Source: Costus lasius
Taxonomy: Eukaryota > Streptophyta > Magnoliopsida > Zingiberales > Costaceae
Reading direction: 5' to 3'
Assembly: GCA_027563935.2 (NCBI GenBank)
Contig: CM050454.1
Span: 21,945,501-22,009,500 of the forward strand
Length of the DNA stretch: 64,000 nucleotides
Below are positions 32,852 through 42,772 of this stretch, piece by piece. The position numbers were made by a program, and so were the translations under genes. Under the pieces are notes generated by a model. The model did not search any database, was not told the DNA's origin, and worked only from the letters and a program-made list of their open reading frames with translations. Numbering within the stretch: the stretch's first letter is position 1; each line of letters opens with the position of its first letter.

Positions 32852-33919
32852 TCAACCCACACCAGATGAATCAAAAAGGGTGAGAACAACCCTTTTGTCA
32901 GTTCGGTCATCCTGATAATAGTGTTTTAGTCCCTGGCCATTCACAATAAAACTTCCTATATGCTCTGCCCAAATCTTGATAGCCCCATAGGGATATACTT
33001 GTTGCACAGTGAAGGGTCCTGACCACCTTGTTCTTGACTTTCCATGAAACAATTTTAGCCTAGAGTTAAAGAGAAGAACTCTATCACCTTCAAGAAATTC
33101 TTCTTTGATAATGCGCTGGTCGTGCCATTGTTTATTGTGTTCTTTGTGCAGATCGGCATTGACTATCATTTGATATGTAGAGTTGTTACCAAGAAACTCA
33201 TGGTGAGGTTTGCTAGGAAGGCTCTCGTACTCAATCTTCTTTTCTTCTGTCTCTCCTAATATCACTTTAGAAAGAGTTTCCAACTTCGAGGACTTGGACT
33301 CCAAAACTGGGTGCAAGTCCAACAATAGTGAATATTCAATATTGTGGTCATCAATGTCCCGATCCTCAGCATCAAGCAAACATAAATCTAGCGGATCGAT
33401 GTCTCTCTTGTACGGTTCAATGAGCTTCACATCTTTCTCTATCATATCAACACGACAACATGTACCTACAAGAGAAGATTTCTTTAGAGAGTCTGATAAA
33501 TTAAATTGTACAACATTCTCACCGATGTTTAAATCCAGTTTTCCATTTTTGACATCGACCACTGCGCTAGCTGTGGCAAGGAATGGCCTCCCAAGAATAA
33601 TAGGTAATCTATCATCCTCATTAATCTCCAACACAACAAAATCTGTCAAAATAAAATAGTCGCCTACTTTGACAGGGACATCCTCCACAATCCCAATAGC
33701 TCGGTGAATCGATCTATCAGCCAACTGCAATGAAATGGTGGTTGGCTTCAAGTCTCCTAAATTCAGCTTCTTGCACAAGGACAGGGGCATCAAACTAACA
33801 CTCGTCCCCAAGTCACAGAGGGCCTGCTGGAATGTCATCTCCCCAATTTGGCAGGGTATGAAAAAACTGTCTGGGTCCTTGAGCTTTTGGAGGGGTTTTT
33901 TTGGATAATCGCGCTGCAC
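32852..33919 (-). CDS. Athila-type protease fused to integrase C-terminus (355 aa open frame)
   Basis: The frame opens in the region before the protease. ALCDLGTSVSLM (D-L-G, residues about 33-44) is the retropepsin-like active site used by Athila gag-pol. LPIILGRPFLATASAVVDV follows at about 105-123. After an acidic stretch (about 165-245) the frame passes directly into YQMIVNADLHKEHNKQWHDQ, then FLEGDRVLLFNSRLKLF and RTRWSGPFTV, the C-terminal integrase segment. RT, RNase H and the integrase core are absent with no stop at the join, so a deletion of about 3 kb fused the two ends in frame. Protein activity is unlikely; the open length is notable for an otherwise decayed element. Confidence 0.75.
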   Translation of the reverse strand: MQRDYPKKPLQKLKDPDSFFIPCQIGEMTFQQALCDLGTSVSLMPLSLCKKLNLGDLKPTTISLQLADRSIHRAIGIVEDVPVKVGDYFILTDFVVLEINEDDRLPIILGRPFLATASAVVDVKNGKLDLNIGENVVQFNLSDSLKKSSLVGTCCRVDMIEKDVKLIEPYKRDIDPLDLCLLDAEDRDIDDHNIEYSLLLDLHPVLESKSSKLETLSKVILGETEEKKIEYESLPSKPHHEFLGNNSTYQMIVNADLHKEHNKQWHDQRIIKEEFLEGDRVLLFNSRLKLFHGKSRTRWSGPFTVQQVYPYGAIKIWAEHIGSFIVNGQGLKHYYQDDRTDKRVVLTLFDSSGVG

Positions 33920-35727
33920 TCCTCAGTAAGTGCAACAATTCCTTACTCCTCTAGCTTTCTTTTATTGGACAAGATGTCCTTCGGAAATTTGGCATATGTA
34001 GGCATATCTAACAATACATCGACAAAAGGCATGTTAATATAAAGCTTTTTCAGAACTTCAAGAAACTTACCAAATTGTTTGTCTAGCTTGGCCTTGACTA
34101 ATCTCTATGGAAAAGGAATTGAAGGTTTGTATGCAGGTGGCTCAACATAAGGCCGCTCCTCCTCAATCTGTTCAAGTGTCACAGGAGTTGTCCCTTGGTT
34201 TTGATCTCTGGTGTCAGGTGTTGCATCTTCTCTTCTGTCATCAGTTGGCATTTTTGGATCTTCTAGTTGTTTCCCACTTCTGGTTGAGATTGCATTGCAA
34301 TACTCCCTGGGGTTGACTTCAGGTTGGGATGGGAGCTTTCCTGAAGGTCTAGTAGATGAGCTAGCTTGCTGGGCTAGCTGAGTTTCCAGCGTCTTATTGT
34401 GGGCGGCTAAGGCATCTAACTTTGATGGCATTTGTTTCATGGTCTCATTCACTACTTCATTTTGTTTGATCTATGCCACCACAAAAGTCTCAAGTAGAGA
34501 CTCTAGATTTGACTTTAGTGGTGGAGTGTAAGTCCTGGCTTGGAACCCTGAAATTTGTCTGTAATTTGCCTGTGGTGGTTGTGCCGATTGTTATTGCACT
34601 GGTTGGGTAGTCTGGTATGAAAAGTTCGGGTGGTTGCGCCATCCTTGGTTATATGTGTTGGAATATGGGTTATTCATCGGGTTAATGTTTCCAACTATAT
34701 TTATGTGTTCAGAATGATTCGGGACCAACTGACCAATCCCTAGCTAGCAATCTACACCTGCATGGCCTACAACCCCACATAACTCACAAGATATAGAATT
34801 AGCATCAACGGAGTTAATTGGAAAAGAATCCAACCTCTTGGTTAAAGAATCTACCTTAGCGGTTAATGAAGTCAAGACATCCACTTCATACTTACCTGAT
34901 GCTCTGGAAAGCATACCTCTTTCTGATGACCATTGGTGGTGGTTCATCGCCATATCTTCCAAGATGTTCATGGCATCTTCAACTCTTTGATTCATTAAGG
35001 CTCCCCCAGCTGCAGCATCAACAATGAGCCTTGTATTATAATTCAGTGCATTGTAAAATGTATGGATTAATACCCAAGTCTCTATGCCGTGGTGCGAGCA
35101 CATTCTTTGTAATTCTTTAAATCTTTCCCAAGCCTCATACAAAGACTCTCCATCCTTCTGCATAAAACTAGTTATTTGGCTTCTCATAGTCTTGGATGGA
35201 GGAAAGTATTTGGAGAAAAAGGCCTGTGATAATTCCGCCCATGTCCTTATTGAAGCCGAAGGTAGCGTGTGAAGCCAAGCTCTTGCTCTGTCCCTTAAAG
35301 AGAAGGGAAACAATCTCAACCTGATAGCATCAGTAGAAACACCGTTAATTTTCAGCATATCACAATACTCTAAAAATATAGAAAGATGCATGTTGGGGTC
35401 CTCAAGAGGAGAACCACCAAATTAATTTTGTTGAACCATAGATAATAGAGCAGGTTTAATCTCAAAATTATTGGCCTCTACAGTAGGCCTAACAATTCCT
35501 GATTGTAATCCATGTACATAGGGGGCAGCATAATCTCGCAGTGTTCTGTTGTTGTTATTCCTTGCAGGTTGGGGTGCTTGATCATTGTTCATATCTAATG
35601 GTATTTGCTCCATCTGGCTTTTGTCTTTATTTCGCTGAACTTGTTTAAGTCTTCTTCTATTTCTGAATGTTCTTTCTATCTCCGGGTCTATTTTAAAAAG
35701 TTTGCCTACCCTGGAACTTCTTTGCAT
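33920..35727 (-). pseudogene. Athila-type gag of E3
   Basis: One reading frame with a few stops (for example TAA at 35422-35424). The N-terminal basic part is RNRRRLKQVQRNK. The capsid-like gag domain includes FGGSPLEDPNMHL, LRLFPFSLRDRARAWL, KYFPPSKT and GESLYEAWERFKEL, then AAGGALMNQ and ILEDMAMNHHQW. A CCHC knuckle C-E-L-C...H...C is intact (about 34745-34790). A coiled-coil region and RPSGKLPSQPEVNPREYCNAI follow. It is very similar in order to the E4 gag. The reading phase changes between here and the protease frame. Confidence 0.85.
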
Positions 35728-35864
35728 AAAAGGGGTCAGTCACAATTTCAAAGTCCCAAGACAAATGACAAATAGAGAGTAAAGGAATTTAACAGTAGTG
35801 TAAGAAAAACTAACTAAAGCCTAGTCTACCAATTCTTAGAAATATACCAATATTAACCGTTGTT

Positions 35865-35881
35865 CCCCGGCAACGATGCCA
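35865..35881 (-). other. Primer binding site of E3 (tRNA-Asp type)
   Basis: The minus strand reads TGGCATCGTTGCCGGGG directly after the 5' LTR end ...GATGTGTCA and a short AAGTTTT spacer. It differs by two bases from the E4 PBS. Confidence 0.75.
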
Positions 35882-36240
35882 AAAACTTGACACATCCCGC
35901 AAGTGCATGGTTATGTCGAAGTAATATAAAAGATGTCGAATCCCACAGGGAACAAGGTTAAATACCAGAAAATCTAACTCTCAATAGCTAAGTAATTCGA
36001 AATGAGGTTTTGAGAGCAATAAGCGAAAATAAGAAATCAAACGCAATGACGAGGAGGTTATCTATATGAGGGAGATCAGGACTTCGATGTCCACCACACT
36101 GATGTATCTAACATGCAGAGAAAAGGATCTATTACAAGAGTTCATAATTTTGCATAAGGAATCTCCCTTAAGTTACAGGATGCTCCCTCTCGGTGGTACA
36201 CCCTGGTGCTTATCCGGAATGATCTCCTACTCTCGCGGTG

Positions 36241-37899
36241 TGATGGAGGCAATAGCCCCGCTCTGAGGAGATCTGCTCGGACTCGTAGGGTACCTCTTCG
36301 ATATGGGTTCCCTTAGAGTTCCCTTTCTTGCATTGCATTTAGGGTAATTTATTTTTTCAATAAAACCATGCATCATGTAGTCATTTATAGCAAGTCCACT
36401 TGTAGTAGGTAGTGCATTGTAATTCATGAAACTCTATGTACTCTCGCATCATAGTAGGGTAGTGCATGCATGCATTAGGATCATTTTGGCAGGTCATTCA
36501 AGTAAGGAGCAGCTCAAGTTCCAGCTCAAAGTCACTCAAGGTCCACTCATCAAGTTCAGCTCCAGAAAAGGAAAAGAAGACTTCAAAGCCCAAGTTCACT
36601 TCAAGCCATGCAATAACTCACTTGCTATATTTGTTGAGCGCCTCTCCACTAGGGCAATCAACCACCTCATCATCCATCTAAGGAGTATGCGCCAACCACT
36701 AGTCCAAGCAAGGAATGAATTCAAATCCCTCATCCATTAAGATCTAAAATCAAAGGAATTATCCATCAAGATCCACCATCAAAGGAGGGCATTTATGAAG
36801 ACATTTATGAGAAGTTACCATCTCTTGTTGCCGCCCATGCTCTCATGGAAAGGATTCAAATTTTGAATCTCTTATCCATGCGCCAACAAACATTTCGCCA
36901 AAGGATAAAGAAGATACATTTCTCGCCAACCCAAGCAATTAAAGAGTTGCCAAAAGAAGATCACCAAAGAAGGAAGCTCCCAAAGAGGATTTGCGCCCAC
37001 ATCCTCTTGATTTTGAAATTCAAACTCTATCCATCTTTGTAATAGGCGCATGGAAGCTAATGACTATCCTGCCCTAGCCCCATCTCGCCTATAAAAACAT
37101 AGTCTCCACCTTGTATTTCGATTAGCTTTTGATGAAATAATATTGTCTATTAGTTTCCTAGGTTAATTACTTGTGTTAGTGTTAGTTTTCTCCCAATAGC
37201 CGAGCCATCATCTTCTTCCAACTTTCCCACCGAGACTCCAAGAAGGATCCCTCCCTTTCTTAAGTGCGCAACCTCAAGGGGAGCCCCTCTTCATCCTCGG
37301 TTTGGAGCAAGAAGAAGACATTCTCCCTCTCGGCATCATGGAGTCTTCATGCTATTCGGCTAAGTCCCTTTCCTTAGTCTTCTCTCTTTGTTTTAAGAAC
37401 ATCTCCCTACACTAATTTTGAAATTATTCTTGAAGCTTGCGCAAGGAGTGGAACTAGAAGGGGTGCACCCCTTTCTTCTCGCTTCTCCCCCTTCTCTTTA
37501 AGTAACCTAGAGTTAGCAAGGGAATTTGTGAGGCTTAACCTCACCCCTTTGATTTTCTTTGTATTAAAATCCGTGACTTGTACGGATCTATCTATGAATG
37601 TTTGTAAGCTCCACCCTACACCTTCCATCAGAGTAGGACCGGTGAAGAACGGAAAGCACAGCCCTTCGATTCTCAAGGGCTGCACTGTAAGTTTACTTCC
37701 TGCTGTTACTGCTTTCTAGTGTAATTCTTATTTACAGTTCTTAGTTTAAATTCAGTTTTCTCTTATATAAAATACAAAAAAAAATTAGTTTCTCAAACTT
37801 CGTTAGCATAACTTCGGTCTTTCCCTTATTACTTAGTTATTTATCAAAACCGGTTTTCAAAGGCGTTGTTTGAATACTTTAGTTCCCCGTCCTACATCA
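36241..37899 (+). mobile_element. Solo LTR (plus) inside the E3 5' LTR
   Basis: 1659 bp starting TGATGGAGGC and ending CCTACATCA, with perfect 5-bp target duplications CGGTG (36236-36240; 37900-37904). A strong TATA box CTATAAAAAC lies at 37089-37098 on the plus strand, which sets orientation. The terminal TGATG/CATCA pair resembles the chromovirus LTR ends (TACATCA) at 40349. Small open frames inside are not supported as genes. Confidence 0.85.
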
Positions 37900-38564
37900 C
37901 GGTGCATCTCTCCAGATAAACCCTATGAGTTCTATGGAAAATTATTTTACCCTCGAGTGAAAACCAAGCACTTTCGTGTCATGGATTCACAAGCTTTACT
38001 CAGGGGTTCCACCACCACGACCCTCCTCTCGGTATGGATCGCGTTGGCTAAAACATGATATTACGCAGCCAAAGCAACATCATGGAATAAATACAACAAG
38101 GTAAAATATACTCATATGAAGATCCAAATAACAGAATTAAATTAAAATAGCATGGAAGAAATCATCAGCGCGCTTCAAACAAGTCCCGAAAAAGGTTTTA
38201 CGCTATAGAATTCATGAAAACTCACAAGAATCTCTCTAAAATGTTAAGGAAAATGGTTACAAAGCACTTTAGAGAGGAAGGAGAGGATAGACCGAACAAA
38301 ATCCTCCAGAATCGCAAAGATCTAACGCTCCAATCCCTCAAAATCGCCCCGGAAAGGAGTGTTCACCAGTTTTGTCCGCCCTAGCCTCTTCGAGCACCAA
38401 TTTCTCCTCCATTAGGTCACAAAAATTGGGGCTTTTATACTCTTTGTGTTCTCCTTCGAATAAGCTTTCCGAAAAGTCCTTACTTGCTAGATTTGGACTT
38501 GAATCGGACCCAAAATAATCAAAAATCCGAATGGTTGTTAGGCTGCCCAGTAAAAATCACGAGT

Positions 38565-38800
38565 TAACTCTGTGGGGTTCACCTGGTCATGAAGTGCTTT
38601 GCACAGTTCAGTCGAGAGAGAAGCACTGGTGAACCCCGCTGGGTTCACCTACCTGTGATGTGCTCTGGATGCTTTTGAGTGCTGCGCAACAGAGAGAATC
38701 ACGGGTGAACCCCGTGGGGTTTACCTGCCCGTGAAGCTCACTGTGAACATCCTGTAGTCTGGCGAAAATGCTGGTGAACCCCATAGGGTTCACCTGGCTA
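38565..38800 (-). repeat. LTR palindrome array of E3, 5' copy
   Basis: Four units at about 38567, 38628, 38703 and 38772, matching the 3' LTR array unit by unit. The first has lost symmetry (GAGTTAACTCTG). Confidence 0.8.
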
Positions 38801-39058
38801 TATTTTTTAGGCCAACTCTGATTGAGCCCAAATTTGACAGGCAGCTTCATTTTCATATAAGAAATCGTCCCATGGCCTTAGAATCTTCAAAAGAGGTCAA
38901 AATTGGGTGATTTTGCCTGAAATTCCACAAAAGCAAGAAAAAGTGAAGATTCTGAGACTTTCAAACAAATAAGTCTTAAAAGAGTGTGAAACTATCAAAA
39001 TAAGCCTAGATTTATCATGAAATACAAAGAAAAATTACTACTAAAATACAAGGCATCA

Positions 39059-40191
39059 GTCACTATCATAGTCTGCACCTCCCCAAACTTGGCAGCTAGT
39101 ATCAGGGATTTGGGTCTCCTGATGGTCTTCCTCATAAGTTTCTTCCTCTTGGGTTTCCTCTTCCAAGTATAGAACTCTCTTTCGACAATTCCTCATGATA
39201 TGGCTAGGTTGTTTACAAGTGTGATAGGTTACCCTAGAGGGTTCTTGGGATGGAGTGGGACTTAGTTTGAGTTTGACTTGGGCAAGGCTAGGAGTAGGAG
39301 TCCTAAGGATAGGTCTAGAAATACTAGCTTCTCTCCTATAGGCAGCCCTAAAATCTAGCTCTACATCAAGTGCTCTTTGATAGCATTGCTCCATGGTTTC
39401 TATTTGGTAATAGGTCAAACCCCTCTTGATTTCAGACCTTAGTCCATTCTTATATCTGCTTAAGGTACACCTAGGCAGTTTGCTAATTCCACTCCTAAGG
39501 AAGACTTCATCAAACTTGGTTGTGTATTTGGCTGCCGTCAAACTACCCTGGGTGAGGCTATAAACTTGATCCAAAAGCTTGTCTTTGAATGAAGAAGGGA
39601 CATACTTCTCTTTCAATATGTGGAGCATTTCATCCCATCTGTCTATGGGTGGCTAGTTGTCTCTATCTAGATTGTTCTCAACACTAGCCTAGTACAATCT
39701 ATTTGAGCCTTCAAGGAGGCATCGGGTGAACCTAATCTTGCTATTCTCCAACATCATGCTCTAGTCGAAGTAATGTTCGAGTTTAGCTAACCAGTCAATG
39801 AAATCTCTAGGATCAAGGGATCCACTAAAAGTTGGAGGAGTGAGTTTGATGGCCCTTTGAACATCATCATCCCTATGCCTAGTCTGGTAATTAGGTTGAC
39901 CATGGTGGCCCACCCATTCTTCATTTTGATAGGCATCTCTCCTATGAGTTTGATTTCTATGAGAAGGTTCAGAGAAATCCCTAAGGATTGGTTCACTAGA
40001 AGGGCGACTAGGGCCTAGGGGGGTCTTTCTTCTCTATTATGACTTTCAACACTTTAAGCCCTTTGGGTAAGTTCCCTCATTTCAGTCCTCATCTCATTCA
40101 TACTATCATTCATTTTAGTCATCATTTCCATTAAAGCAGTTAATTCCATGGGTGAATTAGGTTCATGTTGGGCTCTAGACAGGGTATGCAT
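39059..40191 (-). pseudogene. Chromovirus gag, 5' side of the E3 insertion
   Basis: The start ATG at 40191 (minus) opens MHTLSRAQHEPNSPMEL, then a Met/Glu-rich helix, then stops. The longest open part (39628-39056) has the retrotransposon gag domain: KEKYVPSSFKDKLLDQ, LTQGSLTAAKYTTKFDEV and a YYQIETMEQCYQRALDVE segment. Next is a knuckle where the first Cys is replaced (Y-H-T-C-K...H...C), then an acidic tail. The terminal stop of this frame is supplied by the E3 LTR. Gag would package element RNA. Confidence 0.8.
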
Positions 40192-40334
40192 GATTCTGAA
40201 AGAATATAAATTTTGAAAGCAATGTCCCTAGATCAATTATGGTGATGCAAAATTTCTTTCAAGCAACCTAAGTCCAAATCGCCTTAGTTTTAGAAAATAA
40301 GTTTTTAGGCTTAAAATCTAACTAAGGAGCCTAG

Positions 40335-40346
40335 GCTTTGATACCA
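40335..40346 (-). other. Chromovirus primer binding site (tRNA-iMet type)
   Basis: The minus strand reads TGGTATCAAAGC two bases after the LTR end ...CCTACATCA. It has one mismatch to TGGTATCAGAGC. Confidence 0.75.
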
Positions 40347-40348
40347 CC

Positions 40349-40635
40349 TGATGTAGGAGGGGGCTAGCATGCAAATAATGCCTTTGTAATAACTTTGTAA
40401 TAAGATATATTAAAAAACTTGAATTAAGCTAACACATTTTGAAATTAATTTTTTTTATTTGATAGATAAAGTCAACAATTAATATTAACTACAGTAAGCA
40501 TGGATGATAAGCAAGTAAACTATCAAAAAAAATAAAGATAAAGGAGAAGACTCACCTTGCGCTCCCATTGAGAATAGAAGGGATGCACTATCTTGTTTTT
40601 CATCATTCCAATAGTGGAAAAGCAGACAAGTAGGG
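40349..40635 (-). repeat. Chromovirus 5' LTR, inner piece
   Basis: From TGATGTAGGAGG up to the TSD TAGGG of E4. The rest of the LTR resumes at 51251 after E4. The sequence across the gap (GTGGAAAAGCAGACAAGTAGGG|CCCTATGAGC) matches the uninterrupted 25690-25725 region. Confidence 0.75.
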
Positions 40636-40892
40636 TGATGACACCAAAATATGTAGTATATTTTGATTCATTTTGGATACTTTTTTCATGCTAAATTGAG
40701 GATCTTTTACTTGTTTTTATGTTAAATCCATCAAATATTGCAAAGTCTACTTCTATTTTGGTTTTTCATGTTTTTCAGGCAAAAAGGAACTATTTAAGGC
40801 ATTTTCAAGTGAAGTCAATACATAGAAGAGTTACCATCATCAAGAGGAGGTCACCCAAGAAATTTCACATAAAACGGAGCAATTCAGCAAAT

Positions 40893-41262
40893 TACGGCAG
40901 TGCCGTAATCCATTTTACGGTACCGTAATTTCATACAGTACCGTAAAATCTGAGCCCTGCCGTATTTTGAAGAATTTCCGAACAGAAAGATTTTTGGATT
41001 TTACGGCACCTGCCGTAAAGAATTACACTGCCGTATTCTTCAGCGCTTTCAGAACAGAGACTTTACCCGATTTTACGGCACCACCGTAATGAACTACACG
41101 GTACCGTATTTTCCAGACGATTTTGAACAGAGAGTTCAGCCGATTTTACGGTACTGCCGTAAACCAATTTACAGTACCGTATTTCCTAGACAACATCAGA
41201 ACAGAAGACACGATCGATTTTACGGCACCTGCCGCGAACTATTACACTGCCGTAATTCTTGT
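40893..41262 (+). repeat. LTR palindrome array of E4 (TTACGGTACCGTAA type), 5' copy
   Basis: Five to six paired units: TTACGGCAGTGCCGTAA + TTACGGTACCGTAA (40894 onward), then pairs starting near 41003, 41073, 41147 and 41219, spaced 70-80 bp. Many arms keep pairing despite base changes. Confidence 0.85.
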
Positions 41263-42059
41263 TTTGAACGCGACACCCAGGTCAATTTCCACGCCTGATT
41301 CTTGCGGAGATGATTGCGGACGATCCAGGGCTTCATATTCGATGCCGTAAGAAGCAAAAAGGGAGTTTTGGATGGGAGGAACACACACACACCGAAAGCC
41401 CCAATTTTCATTGTTTGTCGAGAGATAAATCGTCATCCACGCCGCCGCCTAGGGTATCGCCACCGCGCTCAATCCAGACGACCTCCGGCCGTGATTTTCA
41501 TACTGAAGCTTCATCTGAAGGAGGTGACGACATACCAGAAGTTTTAGACAGAGAGGAGATCAATTGAAGGAGAAATCAAGGAAAGAAGGGGCGCCGACAC
41601 TGTTCATCGCCTAAATTTGGAAATTACGGCTGTGAAATACTTCACAGCCGCGCTGTATTTTCTAAACTTCTCTTTTCTTTTGATTTTTGATCTTCTGAAA
41701 CCATGGAATTCTGTAACTCCTTTACCATGATAGCTTAAACTACTTTTGGGAAATGGGGGAGTAATTCACTTGATTTCCAATGACTAGATGACTATTTTTA
41801 CTATTTCGTTGAGTTTAATATTACCATGATGATTTTGCTCATGTGATAATTGTGCTTAGACTCTCTATAAGTTCATGTTACTAATTATGTTCTTAGAATT
41901 TTCGCTTGAGACCGAAAGGTAATTGCTTGAGAATTTGGAGCCCTAGAATTGCATGTTAGGAACCCTTCCTTAGGTTTGATCCAACTTGATCTGTTCTAGT
42001 AAAATTACTGCCATGATTATAACATGAATCTATAGATCGAGTCTATTTGTCAAACATGG

Positions 42060-42305
42060 AGATCTTGCACGAAAGTGAGGATCAGAACGTTGGAGATCTA
42101 TGAGTAAAACTAGTGTCGAGGCTTGGATGCACGAAAGTGATCCTTGAGTTTCCGCTAGAGATTGTCAACCTAGAATTCGGATGCACGAAAGTGATCCTTG
42201 AGTTCATAGATTGATAATTTGCTTATCTTCAGCGTTGGGACAAATCTTGCGCGAAAGCGAAGATAAATCCCTGCATGATTGTTTGCACGAGAGTGAAACA
42301 ATCTT
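42060..42305 (+). repeat. LTR repeat of GCACGAAAGTGA motif, E4
   Basis: Copies at about 42068, 42129, 42183, 42248 (CGCGAAAGCG, paired change in both arms) and 42287 (CACGAGAGTG). Units alternate with GATC(A/C)-type strings. Confidence 0.7.
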
Positions 42306-42579
42306 TTATTAGGTAAATCGTATCTTCATCATGATAAAATTAAACCGACGAAATCCTTATTCATATCTAGTCATAAGAGTTAAGTGAACGAAACCCTAGT
42401 CCCAGCTTTCTCTCTGACAGTTTTCTTTTGTGTGTTTGCGATATTTGCTTAACTTTCATTTGATTGCCTAGATAGCGAAAAATCAATTATTTAGTACTTG
42501 ACAACGTAGGTCCCTGTGGATTCGATACTTTCTTTATTACTTCGTGTACCCGTGCACTTGCGGGATCACAATAAGTTTT

Positions 42580-42597
42580 TGGCGCCGTTACCGAGGA
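42580..42597 (+). other. PBS-like relic inside the E4 LTR
   Basis: TGGCGCCGTTACCGAGGA resembles the functional PBS at 42657 (TGGCGCCGTTGCCGGGGA) with two changes. It is preceded by the same AAGTTTT spacer and followed by leader-like GATTAGTCCAAGGTACACG, which also follows the PBS-like site of E1. It repeats in the 3' LTR (51175-51192). Confidence 0.75.
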
Positions 42598-42656
42598 TTA
42601 GTCCAAGGTACACGCGTGTCATACTTGTAGTGTTACCTTACGGTACAACAAGTTTT

Positions 42657-42674
42657 TGGCGCCGTTGCCGGGGA
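42657..42674 (+). other. Primer binding site of E4 (tRNA-Asp)
   Basis: TGGCGCCGTTGCCGGGGA begins six bases after the LTR. It is complementary to the 3' end of plant tRNA-Asp, the primer typical of Athila elements. Confidence 0.85.
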
Positions 42675-42772
42675 CCTTAGTTTTTGTCGATATTAAAGAC
42701 GTTGAGATTATTGCTAGATTAGGTTTTTATTTACTGTTTTTTTACTGCTTATTTTCTGTTTCCTGAAATCAC

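Larger units (their letters stand above)
29817..39058 (-). mobile_element. Athila-like element E3 (minus), inserted in chromovirus gag-pol
   Basis: Bounded by LTRs of the E2 subfamily: 3' LTR 29817-31321 and 5' LTR 35887-39058. Flanking pentamers GACAC (29812-29816) and GTCAC (39059-39063) are a target duplication with one change. Between the LTRs, on the minus strand: tRNA-Asp PBS, gag with zinc knuckle, protease fused to the integrase C-terminus, conserved hairpin, 3' UTR hairpins and the GAGGACAAGCAAAG motif. RT, RNase H, most of integrase and the env-like gene are missing. The 5' LTR holds a later solo-LTR insertion. Confidence 0.88.
35887..39058 (-). repeat. 5' LTR of E3, split by a solo LTR
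   Basis: On the minus strand it runs from TGATGCCTTGTATTTT (39058) to GGGATGTGTCA (35887). The segment 36241-37899 is an insertion; without it and one TSD copy the LTR is about 1508 bp and collinear with 29817-31321. Confidence 0.88.
40636..42650 (+). repeat. 5' LTR of E4
   Basis: 2015 bp, TGATGACACC...TTACGGTACAACA. It contains the palindrome array (40893-41262), the CACGAAAGTG array (42060-42300) and, 53 bp before its end, a PBS-like relic (42580-42597). The short open frames on both strands (41089-41581) are shadows of the palindromes and repeat in the 3' LTR. Confidence 0.92.

Noticed and set aside
33210..33659. 149-codon plus-strand frame
   Set aside because: It is the antisense shadow of the minus-strand E3 protease frame.
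41089..41581. Overlapping small frames on both strands in the E4 5' LTR
   Set aside because: They recur with shifts in the 3' LTR (49692-50332), follow the palindromes, and show no protein motif.
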